Source: Prorocentrum cordatum
Taxonomy: Eukaryota; Sar; Dinophyceae; Prorocentrales; Prorocentraceae
DNA: 64,000 nt
Direction of reading: 5' to 3'
Assembly: GCA_963575745.1 (NCBI GenBank)
Contig: CAUYUJ010007224.1
Span: 1 to 64,000, forward strand
This document shows, one piece after another, positions 27,691-36,763 of this stretch; position 1 is the stretch's first letter; every line of letters begins with the position of its first letter. The notes beneath the pieces are model-generated. The model made no database searches. It saw nothing but the letters and a program-made list of their open reading frames with translations, and had not been told where the DNA came from. The translations under genes and the position numbers were made by a program.

Positions 27691-27870
27691 ATGCCGCCCA
27701 AGGGGGTCGCCAAGGTCCCCTTCGAGCACCGCGTGCTCGCGAGGCTCCTGCTGAAGCAGGAGCGCGCGCCTCCCCCCCATTCGCGTCGTCGTCGTCGTCG
27801 TCGTCGTCCGCGCCAGGAAGTGACGTTCGACACGGTGGAGGAGGAGGTGAAGCTCAAGGCCGTGCAGAAG
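27691..27870 (+). CDS. Gene A, exons 1-2 (unknown protein)
   Basis: ATG at 27691 opens MPPKGVAKVPFEHRVLARLL. A 57-base stretch of CGT repeats (27760-27816), bounded by CAG|GA and CAG|GA, is best read as a mini-intron with a GA donor; both sides are phase 0. Exon 2 then reads EVTFDTVEEEVKLKAVQK and may end at an AAG|GTCCAC donor (27870) or run on to about 27905. No domain recognised. The alternative is a continuous frame with an Arg run, which I think less likely because such arrays fill the other introns. Confidence 0.5.
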
Positions 27871-27956
27871 GTCCACGGCATCTGCCTGGACTTGTTCGCG
27901 GCCCGCCGCGCGCGCGGGGGGAGGGGGCCTGATGATGGAGGCGGGAGGGGGTGGAG

Positions 27957-28032
27957 GACGACGGCGGCGGCGGTGGCGACGTCGACGACGACGACGACGA
28001 ATACGACGACGACGACGACGACGAGGTCCGCT

Positions 28033-28085
<53 letters not shown>

Positions 28086-28160
28086 CCCGCACGACGACGG
28101 CGGCGACGACGACGGCGACGACGACGTCAACCCGACGATAACGACGACCACGACGACGAC
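27957..28160. repeat. (GAC)n array
   Basis: About 200 bases of GAC/ACG triplets between gene A exons 2 and 3. It is complementary in orientation to the GTC array upstream of exon 1, so a transcript could fold across the first exons. Confidence 0.9.
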
Positions 28161-28180
28161 GCCCTCCCCCCACCCGAGAG

Positions 28181-28484
28181 GCCCCCGACAAGATCGACAC
28201 GGTGGCCGTGGTGACGAAGCGCAAGCTCGAGGACATCGCGCCGCGCCCGAGCAGCAGGAAGAAGTCAAAGCAGGTGGAGGCGGCGGTGAAGAGCATGAAT
28301 GAGGATCCAGAGTTTCCGAGTGCAGTGAAACAAGTTTCAGATATTCCCCCGAGTTGGATGTTCGGAGTTTTTTGGAAGTGCACGGCCCGTGAGATTCCAG
28401 CTATCAAGATTCAGCACACGTGCAGCTCGGGGCCCCTTCCCATGCGGCACGTCGCGCAGTATCTTGCGGGTCCCGTGGCCGTAG
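28181..28484 (+). CDS. Gene A, exon 3
   Basis: Reads APDKIDTVAVVTKRKLEDIA, then a Lys-rich SSRKKSKQ, then PPSWMFGVFWKCTAREIPAI and MRHVAQYLAGPVAV. It ends at a consensus donor GTAG|GTATGT (28485). The next exon joins in phase 1 with a good AG acceptor, which strongly supports the boundary. The basic patch could be a nuclear localisation signal. No known family. Confidence 0.65.
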
Positions 28485-28727
28485 GTATGTTCGAGCTCGC
28501 CGAACCGTCTTTCGGAGCCCCTCCCCTCCCGAAATCGGCTCGCCCTCCCCTCCGCCCCCGCCGCCCCTCTACGATTCACCCGTGATCTCCACCTTCTTCC
28601 CTCGCCCTCTCCCCCTGGCCCCCCCTCGCCATCTCTTTCTCCCTCCTCCCCCCTCTATTCCTTTGTTCCCCCTCGCCCTCTCCTTCAGCCCCTCCCCCAT
28701 CGCATTCCCCATCTGCTCCTGAGCCAG

Positions 28728-28915
28728 GTTTGCATCCAGCTGCGCCGATCACGGCTGAGATGCGCAAAAAGGACGTGTGCGCCCGGTGGCTCATCGGTTT
28801 GATCAAGGGCCGCGCGCTGATTGACAAGGGCCGTGGCTTCTTCAATGACTGCGTCAGCGAAGATGGCGTCAGCTTCCGCAGTCCGCACTGCGTGTTCGTG
28901 CACAGGGTGGAGGAG
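28728..28915 (+). CDS. Gene A, exon 4
   Basis: Joined to exon 3 across intron 28485-28727 (GTATGT...GAGCCAG, phase 1). Reads LHPAAPITAEMRKKDVCARW then LIGLIKGRALIDKGRGFFND and SFRSPHCVFVHRVEE. The donor is GAG|GTCCAG at 28916 or AGG|GTGGAG at 28907. Globular composition, family unknown. Confidence 0.65.
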
Positions 28916-29194
28916 GTCCAGCAGCAGCCACCTGCTGAGCAGGATCGTGCGCCTTGCCCGCCATCGTCGTGGTCGTCGCCGTCGTCGTCGCTGCGGCGAG
29001 GGGTGCTTCCACCCTCCATGCATCCCCCGATCCATCCCCCCTCCGCTCCTCATCGTCTTTCGTCGGCGCGAGCCTCTCCGCGCCGCCCCGCACTCCCCCC
29101 CCCCTTCCGCCTACGCTGGCGCCACAGTGCGAGGGAGGGGCGGCTGGAGACGACGGCGATGGCCCTGGCGACGGCGAGGGGCGCGGGCGACGGC

Positions 29195-29412
29195 GGCGAC
29201 TGCAAGGACGGCGCGCGCGGCGACGTCGAAGTCGACGGCGACGACGATGACGTCCGCGACGACGGCGGCGAAGACAACGGCGACGACGTCCACGGCGACG
29301 GCGGTGACCGCGACGACGTGCAGCGACCGCGACGGCGACGACGACGATCGCCACGACGACGACGACGGCGGCGACGACGACGACGATCACGACCAACACG
29401 ACTACGATGACC
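29195..29412. repeat. (GAC)n array in gene A intron
   Basis: GAC/GACGGC triplets, giving spurious Asp- or Arg-rich ORFs. The array sits within the putative intron before exon 5. Confidence 0.85.
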
Positions 29413-29431
29413 CGCGCCCCAATCGCCTCAG

Positions 29432-29534
29432 GACGCGATGGAGGGCGACCAGGCCGCGACGATCTTCAGGGAGCACCACATCTTCAACAACATCACGCAG
29501 AAGGACAAGGTGGTGGACGACGACTTCCCGACAG
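29432..29534 (+). CDS. Gene A, exon 5
   Basis: After CTCAG (29430-29431), reads DAMEGDQAATIFREHHIFNN then ITQKDKVVDDDFPT, ending at ACAG|GCCAGC, a GC donor of the kind dinoflagellates use (phase 1). Acidic helical segment, no family known. Confidence 0.5.
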
Positions 29535-29777
29535 GCCAGCGCCGCCTCCCACCCCGACGGAGGATTATGAGGGATGATCTTGATGAGGGATGGGCTAGGT
29601 CGACGAGGGGTGCGCTCGGGCGGATGACCTCGCTCGACGAGGGATGGCCATCGTGGGGAGTGCACGTGCCGACGTAGGCTACTGGCGGGGGATGGGTAGG
29701 ATCTAGGACGTCGGTATCGGCCAGGTGCTCTCCCGAGGGCTCCCGCGAGGGCGCGAAGTTACTCGCGCGTCGCGCTT

Positions 29778-29890
29778 CGCGCTCCTCACTCCCCTCTCCC
29801 CCTCTTCGTCCTCCTCTTCTCCCATTTGGAGGGCGGTGCGAGAGCGCGCAGTTATTCGCGCTTCGCGAAGCGCGTGGCGCGACGTTAGGG
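29778..29890. repeat. Dispersed repeat with GCGCTTCGCG palindromes, copy 1
   Basis: The order CTCCTCACTCC, pyrimidine run, GTCCTCCTCTTC, G-rich run, CGCGCAGTTATTCGCGCTTCG and GCGCGTGGCGCG is closely matched at 52616-52748. Each copy also contains internal palindromes. Confidence 0.65.
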
Positions 29891-30130
29891 GCCCTTGTCT
29901 CCTGGCCGAGGAGGGCCGACTGGGCTCGACATCCGTAGCCTTTTCGGTTCGAGCTGCGATCTTCGCATCTCTGCGTCGCTCGACGGCCCAGTGCGGCCGC
30001 GCGACCGATCGCGCCCCCTTCGCGGCGCTTCGCGAAGCTCCATGTCGTCGCAGGGCCCGCAGGCGGACCGCGCAGGGCCCGAGGCGGCGCGGAAGGGGGC
30101 GGTCGCGGTCGCCCTCGGCGAGCCATGCAG

Positions 30131-30186
30131 TCAGGATCGCGTCGGCGCACGCCAAGATCGCGTCGCTGGAGCGCCAGCTCCGCGAG
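30131..30186 (+). CDS. Gene A, exon 6 (short coiled-coil segment)
   Basis: Reads RIASAHAKIASLERQLRE, strongly helical. The start is chosen because TC after CATGCAG completes the phase-1 codon left by exon 5; the end is CGCGAG|GCGGGG (GC donor, phase 0). Short, so uncertain. Confidence 0.4.
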
Positions 30187-30462
30187 GCGGGGCGGTGGGA
30201 TATGGGCGGGGGGCCCCCAGGAGGAAATGGCGTCGAGGATGCGGGATGGGGGTGGATGGGGGGGGGAGGGCCGACCCTAAGGATAAGGAGGGGGAGGATG
30301 GGGGTGGAGGGAGATGCCTCCTCACGTTCATTCCTCTTCCTCTTCCTCCCCCCACGTCCCCATCTTTGAAGCCATTCCTCCTCCCCTCTCCTCCTTGAGG
30401 TCCTCCTCATCTTCTTCCTCGTCCTCCCTCAACGCCCTCCCCTTACTCCTCCCGATGTGGAG

Positions 30463-30696
30463 GGGGAGGGGGCGGGGGTCGGTGATGGGGGAGGGGAAAG
30501 CGAGGCACTTCGCCGCATCGACGCGCTCGAGCGCCGCGTGTCGACGGTGGAGGGCGAGATTAACGTCTCGCCTGCTGCGTGCGACGGGCAGTACTACGAG
30601 TTCGAGGGGACGATCTGCGATGGGCGGCGGGAGGTCACGCGCATCGTGCGCAACGGCGGCAGGGACTCCGCGAGCTGCCAGAGCGAGTCGGACTAG
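30463..30696 (+). CDS. Gene A, last exon with stop
   Basis: Reads through SEALRRIDALERRVSTVEGE (heptad-like, continuing exon 6), then CDGQYYEFEGTICDGRREVT and SASCQSESD before TAG at 30694-30696. The phase agrees with exon 6. If a donor at GGGAG|GTCACG is used instead, the gene would continue to the right. Confidence 0.5.
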   Translation, partial: GEGAGVGDGGGESEALRRIDALERRVSTVEGEINVSPAACDGQYYEFEGTICDGRREVTRIVRNGGRDSASCQSESD

Positions 30697-31520
30697 ATGC
30701 CCAGGCCGACGCCCAGCCCGACGTCCAGCCCGACGCCCAGCCAGACGCGTCATCATTTGGAGCTCCTGGCAAAAAAAAAAACACTCAGCACGATGATGGT
30801 GGGAGCGAGTATGAGTCACGATGGGAGGGAGGGATGACGAGGTGGGAGTGGCGATGTGGACGAGGCGGGTGGGGCGGTGATGGTGACGACGACGATGATG
30901 AAGATGACGACGAGGGGTGCATAGGGGCGCGGGCGATGACGATGATGATGAACTTGAGGGGGCGGGGGTGGACGATGCTAAGGATGAGGAGGAGGAGGAG
31001 GTCCAAGTTGCGTGCCCTCTTATCTCCCATATCGATCTCCCCCCTAACCTCCCCTATCCCACTTGCCCCCTATGCCTCCCGTCCTTCCTCACCTCCCCTG
31101 ACCCCGCCCATCCCACGTATCACCCTTGCCCCTTCCCTTTCCTGCTTATCCTCCTGGCCTTCCCCCTGCTCATAATTTTCATCCTTCTCCTCGGCCCCCC
31201 CCCGTCATCCTCGGGCTCTTCGAACTCGCCCCTCGCCCGCCCAACGTCCATTCCTTCATTCCCTCACCCCGCTTCCCCCCCGTGCTCTCACAGTGAAGCT
31301 CTCCCACTCTCGCTTCTCTTGGTCCACCCTTTTTCTTTCGCGTCGTCGTCGTCGCCGAGCTGCCGCAATCGTCGTCGTGCATGCGTGTGTTTCCGCTGGC
31401 GGTGCAGTCGGGTTCTAATGGCGCGTGCTGGCGCGCGCGCCCTGCGTGCTGCGTAGCTGCTCGCACGCCTCTCGTCGCAGCCGTCGCCGTCGTCGCCCCC
31501 GCGCCCCGCCGCGGTGCCAG
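30697..31520. other. Spacer: GAT/GAC and pyrimidine-rich DNA
   Basis: GATGATGA-type repeats (30880-30990) pass into a long pyrimidine tract (31020-31330). No exon seen. Confidence 0.55.
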
Positions 31521-31785
31521 GCAAGCCCATCCTGGACAACTACAGCGAGGACTCGGCGCACGTGGTCATCTGCGGGAACAACCAGAAGATCTCCAAGCTG
31601 GTCGCCGAGGCCACGAAGGGGGCCAAGAGGGTGGCGGCCGCCAAGTCCGCCAAGCAGCAGGCTCAGAAGTCCGCGGAGGATTTCCTCGCGTCGCACCAGG
31701 AGCAGAAGGCGGAGGCGGTGATCTGCGTCGACGCGACTGTTGTCGACGCGTCCAAGCGCCGTCGCCGTGTATCGGCGCAGGGGGC
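31521..31785 (+). CDS. Fragment B, exon 1 (unknown)
   Basis: After a CT-rich tract and GCCAG (31519-31520) the frame reads KPILDNYSEDSAHVVICGNN, then QKISKLVAEATKGAKRVAAA and a Lys/Ala-rich helical stretch, then EAVICVDATVVDASKRRRR. A donor may be GCC|GTGGGT near 31785. The charged helix and basic patch suggest a nucleic-acid-binding or nuclear protein, but no family is recognised. The upstream partner exon was not found. Confidence 0.55.
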
Positions 31786-32430
31786 CGTGGGTGCCTCTCT
31801 CTCTTTGGTCCCCGTGGGCGCTCCTGGCACGGCGACGTGATCGCGTCGCGAGGCGAGATCTGATCTCACGTCGGCCGTCCTGCTGCGATCGGCGGCCCGC
31901 GCCTCACGGGGCTGTTCCCATTCAGCGGGGGGCGCGCGTTTTCCGCCATCTTCGGGCTTGGAGGAAGGCGGCGCGGATCGGCCTCCCAGGAGCACGGGTC
32001 GATTTGGATCGGCTCAGTGACGCAGTTTCGAATTTCAGATTTGCTGCAGCTAGTGCGTCGCCGAGGGTCTTGCTGGAGCCACGTCGTGTCTCGATGAGTC
32101 GAGGGAGGTCGGGTACTCTGGTTCACCCCAACCTCCCGTTCAGCCACTCGTAACCAGTTCGTTGCACATGCAGGGAAGGGTGGGAGTCGGGCTGGGAGTG
32201 GGGGCATGTGAGGGCGGATGAGGAATGCGATGGGATGGGGTTTTGCGATTGCAGGGATGGCGAAAATAATGATGAGGAGTATGCGGAGACTGTCTCATTT
32301 GAGGGGTCGGGGGTTGTCCGATCCTTGGGCGCGGCTCTTGCTTGGCATATCATAGCATTCGTCGTCGGCTTGGAAGGTGCTCCAGCATGATCCTACATGC
32401 GTGCACGTGGCAGGAGTTCGGTTTGCACGC
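31786..32430. other. Intron or spacer, no feature seen
   Basis: Mixed-composition DNA without a supported exon; short ORFs only. Confidence 0.45.
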
Positions 32431-32540
32431 CCTGCATCGGGCGTGATCTTCTGGCGGCGCTGCGGTCACTAGCTGCTAGTGCGGAGCGCATCGGGGAGCT
32501 GAAAAGGCAGGTGGAACGTCTCGCCTCGGCCACTGGCCAG
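32431..32540 (+). CDS. Fragment B, possible coiled-coil exon
   Basis: Reads LLAALRSLAASAERIGELKR then QVERLASATG in one frame. The heptad pattern resembles the coiled-coil exons of gene A (SLERQLRE, DALERRVSTV). Boundaries are approximate and no clear donor or acceptor was fixed. Confidence 0.35.
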
Positions 32541-33377
32541 CGACCCTCGCATCCGCGGTTCGGTCGGACGCCCCCGAGTCGCGGGGCCATGCTTGTGATC
32601 GAGTGTAAGCGCGGCGCGCCAGCGCCCCCGCTTCGCTGGCACTCCCCCCGTGGGCCCCCATCTCCGCCAACCCCGTCGCCCTCCGAGCTCCGTGCCGTGC
32701 TCTCCCTTGGGCCCTTTTTCCTCCTGCACCCCGCCCACTTCATCTCATTCACGCTTCGCCCGCTACCCTCAGCGCCCGCCCTCGCCGTGCCCCCGCGGCC
32801 CTGCGAGGCGGCATCGATCGGTGGTGGCGAGGGGTGCCTTTCTCGAATGGTCGTGATCGTGCGGGTCTGCCCCTCGGTCCAGGGTCAGTCCCCTTCCCTC
32901 GCGATCGGTTGTAGTATCATGTCTTTGATCGGAGGGGCCTCGGCTGTGCGTTGCGTCGGGCCCCGCGCAGAGGGCCCTCAGGTCGTGTAATTCCCCATGG
33001 TGTGCTTGCACTCGGGATCGCGTTTCATGAGCCTGGGGTCGCAAACAATTGGGATCGTGACGCATGGCTTACATCGCAGCGGATGCCCCTGCGCCGCGTA
33101 TCTTTCACGATCTAGCATGCGCCCCATCTCAAGCACGGCGCGTCGCAAACCACATGCTCTCGCATTGCATATCGCATGGGGGGGGGGGGGCGTGCACTAA
33201 GTAACCCAGTGGGGTCCACGCTGGCGTTCATCGATCATGGCAGGTAGGCCCTCGAATGCACGCCGACATGCGTGATGTTCTCAAGCGTGTAGTCCCCTTG
33301 GTCGAGGGCAATCGCCTCAACGGCTTCGCGTCCGATGTCGGATGCCAGCGGAAACAAAGCTTACGCATATAACCGCC
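32541..33377. other. Spacer without supported genes
   Basis: A pyrimidine-rich stretch to 32800, then mixed DNA with a 12-base G run at 33180. Nothing further seen. Confidence 0.45.
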
Positions 33378-33396
33378 AGCCATTTTGGCTGGAATG
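33371..33396 (+). other. Possible decayed spliced-leader relic
   Basis: Contains AGCCATTTTGGCT (33378-33390), the central 13 bases of the dinoflagellate spliced leader, preceded by CCG with one extra base and followed by GGAATG instead of CAAG. An ATG with a protein-like frame begins 33 bases after it (33423). The motif is self-complementary, so a chance hairpin is an alternative. Confidence 0.4.
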
Positions 33397-33422
33397 TTTG
33401 GAGAGGCAGGTGACGCCTCAGC

Positions 33423-33620
33423 ATGGCTCTCCGAGCTAGCGCGGATGTTTACACGATCGTCTGTGACTACTCGGCGGATGGCGCCATGTCGCAACAGTAC
33501 CTCTTGAATAAGCTTACGCACGAAGCGGCGAGGCTGCCGACGGATAAGGATATTGGCTTCTTTTGCTTTCTCTCGCTGGTTCAATCGGCCATTTGGCCAG
33601 CTTGGGTTGCGCAAGTTTCG
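33423..33620 (+). CDS. Gene C, possible first exon
   Basis: ATG at 33423 gives MALRASADVYTIVCDYSADG then AMSQQYLLNKLTHEAARLPT. The frame is protein-like to about 33620; a CAA|GTTTCG donor (33619) would be phase 0, matching the next exon. No signal peptide or known domain. The link to the next exon is inferred from phase only. Confidence 0.45.
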
Positions 33621-33858
33621 TTCACGGCGTCGCCGCAGTTAGAATGCGGGGGGGTGGGCAGTTTCACCCATGCGTCTACTGCGGGGGAGGGAGCGCAGGA
33701 GGAGGGAGGACAGATGGGGATGAGGCTGAGGAGGGTTGCTGGTTCACTCTCTGAAGTGGCCCCGAGGGGTAACGTGGGGAGCACTAGGACGAGGAGGAAG
33801 GATGCGCGTTGCACCCCCCTGCTCCCTCGTCGCTGTCGTTCCCCATCGTCGCGCCCAG

Positions 33859-34695
33859 GAGTGGGCGCTGTGGCAGGACGACGGTGACGGCGAGAATCCG
33901 AACGCGGTGAAGCTCTGCGAGGTGGCGCCGAAAGACGAGGACGACGAGAGCCCCGGCATCTTCGCCCAGAGCTTCATGAAGGTGGCAATGTACCAGGACG
34001 ACAATGGCGTCTACACTGCTGTCTCGCCCTCAGGCGAGCGCCTGCTCTTCGACGACCTTCGGAGAGCTCACCACATGAGGAACGTCGAGCTCGTGCCCGC
34101 GGGCCCTGGCAGGGCGCCCTTGTCGGTTGCGGCTGCTGTGTTCGACCACCACAGCGCGTATGGCCACGTGTGGATCGACATGTGTAGTTTCGCAAAGACG
34201 TTGGGCATGACAGGTAAGTGCGCGTCTGGATCCAAGTGGTTCCACGCGAGCCTCAAGCCTTGGGTTGACATTGCCAACAGGATGGGTCTCGGCCCGTTGG
34301 CCGCCAGGCGGTCGCAGCCGTACAGCGTGGGCGCTGGTTTTGCCGACCCTGATCGGCCGCTGCTCGTGCCGACCGTGTCTGTCAGGCTCCTGCTCGCGAT
34401 CATTACCCGCAGTGCTTTCTCGAAGTGCAACAAGCAGGGCAGGTTGAAGGACGAGGTCAACAGGCAGGCGCTGTCCACGGTCTACGAGCATTTGTTCCAG
34501 ATGTTGCCGTCGGATTTCATTATTTCCATGCGGGCAGATCCTGACCCCATCAAGGATTGCCATGGGCTTTTGTTTTTCTCTTCGGTCCAGATGTCTTGTT
34601 TCGCTGCACGGGCGATCGCGCGTTTGCTGTGCATGCGCAACGCTCGTTGTTGGCCCCGTGCCCCTCGCGAGCGCACGAGGCATCATCCAGGGCAG
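33859..34695 (+). CDS. Gene C, exon 2 (largest)
   Basis: After GCGCCCAG (33857-33858), reads EWALWQDDGDGENPNAVKLC, later SFMKVAMYQDDNGVYTAVSP, AAVFDHHSAYGHVWIDMCSF and EVNRQALSTVYEHLFQMLPS. About 240-280 residues of good globular composition. It probably ends at GGCAG|GTGCGA (34696, phase 0). A very strong donor CAG|GTAAGT occurs inside at 34214, but the frame stays coding-like after it, so it may be cryptic or used alternatively. I do not recognise the family. Confidence 0.65.
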
Positions 34696-34909
34696 GTGCG
34701 AGTGCGCGTGGAGGGGGTGGGGGATCGGCGCACGTCGCATCGGGGCTGGCCACCGCTCTTCCTGTCGCTCGCGCCCCATGGGGGAGTCTCACCGATGGCG
34801 CCGCGGGTGTCCTCGGTGAGAGGATGAGGATGATTAGGATGAGGATAGCAGCGAGGGGTGAGGATGAGAGGATGAAGGTTAGGATTCGGATGAGGATCGT
34901 CTTCCCCAA

Positions 34910-34996
34910 GGTGAACGTGCAGCCCCGACGTTTCCACGCGCGCCGCTCGCAGGGCGATCTGCATGCGCGCGGAGACGTCGGGGCTGCACGTTCACC
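34910..34996. mobile_element. 87-bp fold-back with perfect 22-bp inverted ends, in intron
   Basis: Bases 34910-34931 (starting GGTGAACGTGCAGCCCCGAC) are perfectly inverted at 34975-34996. The interior GCGCGC blocks also pair. It lies in the inferred intron between gene C exons 2 and 3, so it may be a small inverted-repeat element like those that seed introns in some dinoflagellates. Confidence 0.7.
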
Positions 34997-35048
34997 CTGC
35001 GAAATCATGGTTGTAGTCCGCTGCTCGGGTGGCGGGGGGACAGGGGAG

Positions 35049-35282
35049 GCTGGTGACAAGATCGTCGGCGCGATGCCTTGGGAGCTGAAGGTGATGGGCG
35101 GCGTCGTCGACGTGTCGGGTTTGAGCGCCTACGCCGAGAACTCTCCCTCGGTCGTCCGCGCGATGGGCCAGGTCCAGGAGTTGCTGGACATGGACCGCAT
35201 GCCCCTCCGTGTCTTCTTTAGGCGCCTCATGAACTTGAGCGCGGAGAATAAGTCGCAGTTGCACTTCCGCTTCGTGACGCAG
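35049..35282 (+). CDS. Gene C, exon 3
   Basis: Reads AGDKIVGAMPWELKVMGGVV, DVSGLSAYAENSPSVVRAMG and LMNLSAENKSQLHFRFVTQ, ending CAG|GTGCCG (35283). Phase 0 at both ends. The downstream intron boundary repeats AGGTGC on both sides. Family unknown. Confidence 0.65.
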
Positions 35283-35568
35283 GTGCCGAGCTTAGGTTTA
35301 GTTGCCGCGTGCTTCGCCGCGTCCGCAGCGACGCGCAGCACGCCGCAGCGCGGGCGGGCGGGTGGGCGGCGAAGGGGGGGAGGAGAATTGTAGCTCAGGC
35401 TCGGCGGGGGGCGCGTCATGTGGGATGGAGGTTGCCGCCCGGGCTGGGAACGGGCGCAGGCCGCGCCGACGCGGATGGCATTGCCAGTTCCCGCCAACGT
35501 TCGATGGGCGGATGGGTGCGAGGTCAGCGGCAGCAGATTCTTTTTCTGATCATCCCGATGCTACTTAG

Positions 35569-35778
35569 GTGCTGTGGGACATCGGCGGCCGCCTGGATGA
35601 GATCCTGGCGCAGGGCTGCCGCGTCCGCGGGCCCGACTACGAGCTGCGCACCGCGGGCGAGGGCGGCAGTGACAGCGCCGCCACGACCGACGTGAAATGC
35701 TACGACCCGAAGAACTGGAGGTCCACCGAGCGGGAGCTGTTGCGCTACGTCGCCGCGAGCCGCCAGTCCATGGAGGAC
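35569..35778 (+). CDS. Gene C, exon 4
   Basis: Acceptor CTACTTAG (35567-35568) after a TTCTTTTTCTG tract. Reads VLWDIGGRLDEILAQGCRVR, then DVKCYDPKNWRSTERELLRY and QSMED before GAC|GTGTGT and a T-run. Phase 0 both ends. Family unknown. Confidence 0.65.
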
Positions 35779-36289
35779 GTGTGTTTTTTTTTTTTGCCCC
35801 CCTTCCTTACGAGCGCAGCTTTGGGCGGGGGCATCGGTGCGTCGTGCAGGGGGGCGATGGGCCGTTGCCGATTCGACGGGCGACGGTGGTGGCTCGTGCT
35901 TTCAGTGCCTATGCAACGGCAGCTTGTGCCACTCCCCCGAGCCTCGATCCCCAACTGCACTACCACACGCAATATGTGATGCCAGTGGGCTCGCATGTGT
36001 CTCCTCTCGGCCCTTCATTTCCCAGGCGCGCCTCCCTCTCTTAAAGTCCTGCCCAATGCTTGCGCCATCCACCCCGCCCCCGATGCTTTAGTGCAGCCGC
36101 CCACCCAGCCCGCCCATGAGATATGTCCGCGCCCGCTGTCCATCCGAATTTCGGTGGGGCTCCGCAGGTGACGATCGGTCGAACGCGCGATGGGGGGGGG
36201 GGTGCGAGCGCGTGATAATGCAATGCGCTTCTGCATCATGTGCCCGCCATCGTCATTGACGTCGTCGTAGTCGTGGTCGTCTTCGCGGA

Positions 36290-36337
<48 letters not shown>

Positions 36338-36685
36338 GGGCTTCGCGTTTGCCTCCGAGGCTTTACCTTCGCAGCCCGTCAGCTACCCATTGGGTGGCTC
36401 ATCTATTGAGGTCGGCCAGTCTGTCTCGACCGCTCCCAGTCCCGATCGCAGCCCTCGCATAGTTGCCTCCTCATTTCCTTTCCCCCGCTCCCCAGGGCCC
36501 GAGCCAGGCGCTGTCTTTTTGGATTCGCCCATCCTCCAGGCATCCGCTTCGCCATACCTGTCCACTCTTGCTCTGCCGCTCCCCCCCGCCCCCTCCTGCC
36601 ACCTCCCCCCGCCGACTGGGGCCTCTAGCCATCGCGGCGTCAGGGCAGCCGCATCATCTCCATCGCGGGGCCCGACGCAACGAAG
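35779..36685. other. Gene C intron with (GTC)n array
   Basis: Starts with a T-run, holds GTC/CGT triplets at about 36250-36345 and pyrimidine-rich DNA to 36620. No other exon supported. Confidence 0.5.
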
Positions 36686-36763
36686 GTGGGAACGGACTTC
36701 GCGGTGACCATGTCCATCATGATGAACACCGAGAACGGCACGGCATGCGTTTGCTTGCCCCAG
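36686..36763 (+). CDS. Gene C, exon 5
   Basis: Acceptor GAAG|GTGGGA, donor CCCAG|GTGTTG, phase 0 at both ends. Reads VGTDFAVTMSIMMNTENGTA then CVCLPQ. Short, but both boundaries agree with neighbours. The donor repeats CCAGGTG with the acceptor at 44823. Confidence 0.5.

Noticed and set aside
27084-28268. Long Thr-rich and Val-rich ORFs on both strands
   Set aside because: They are translations of GTC/GAC triplet arrays.
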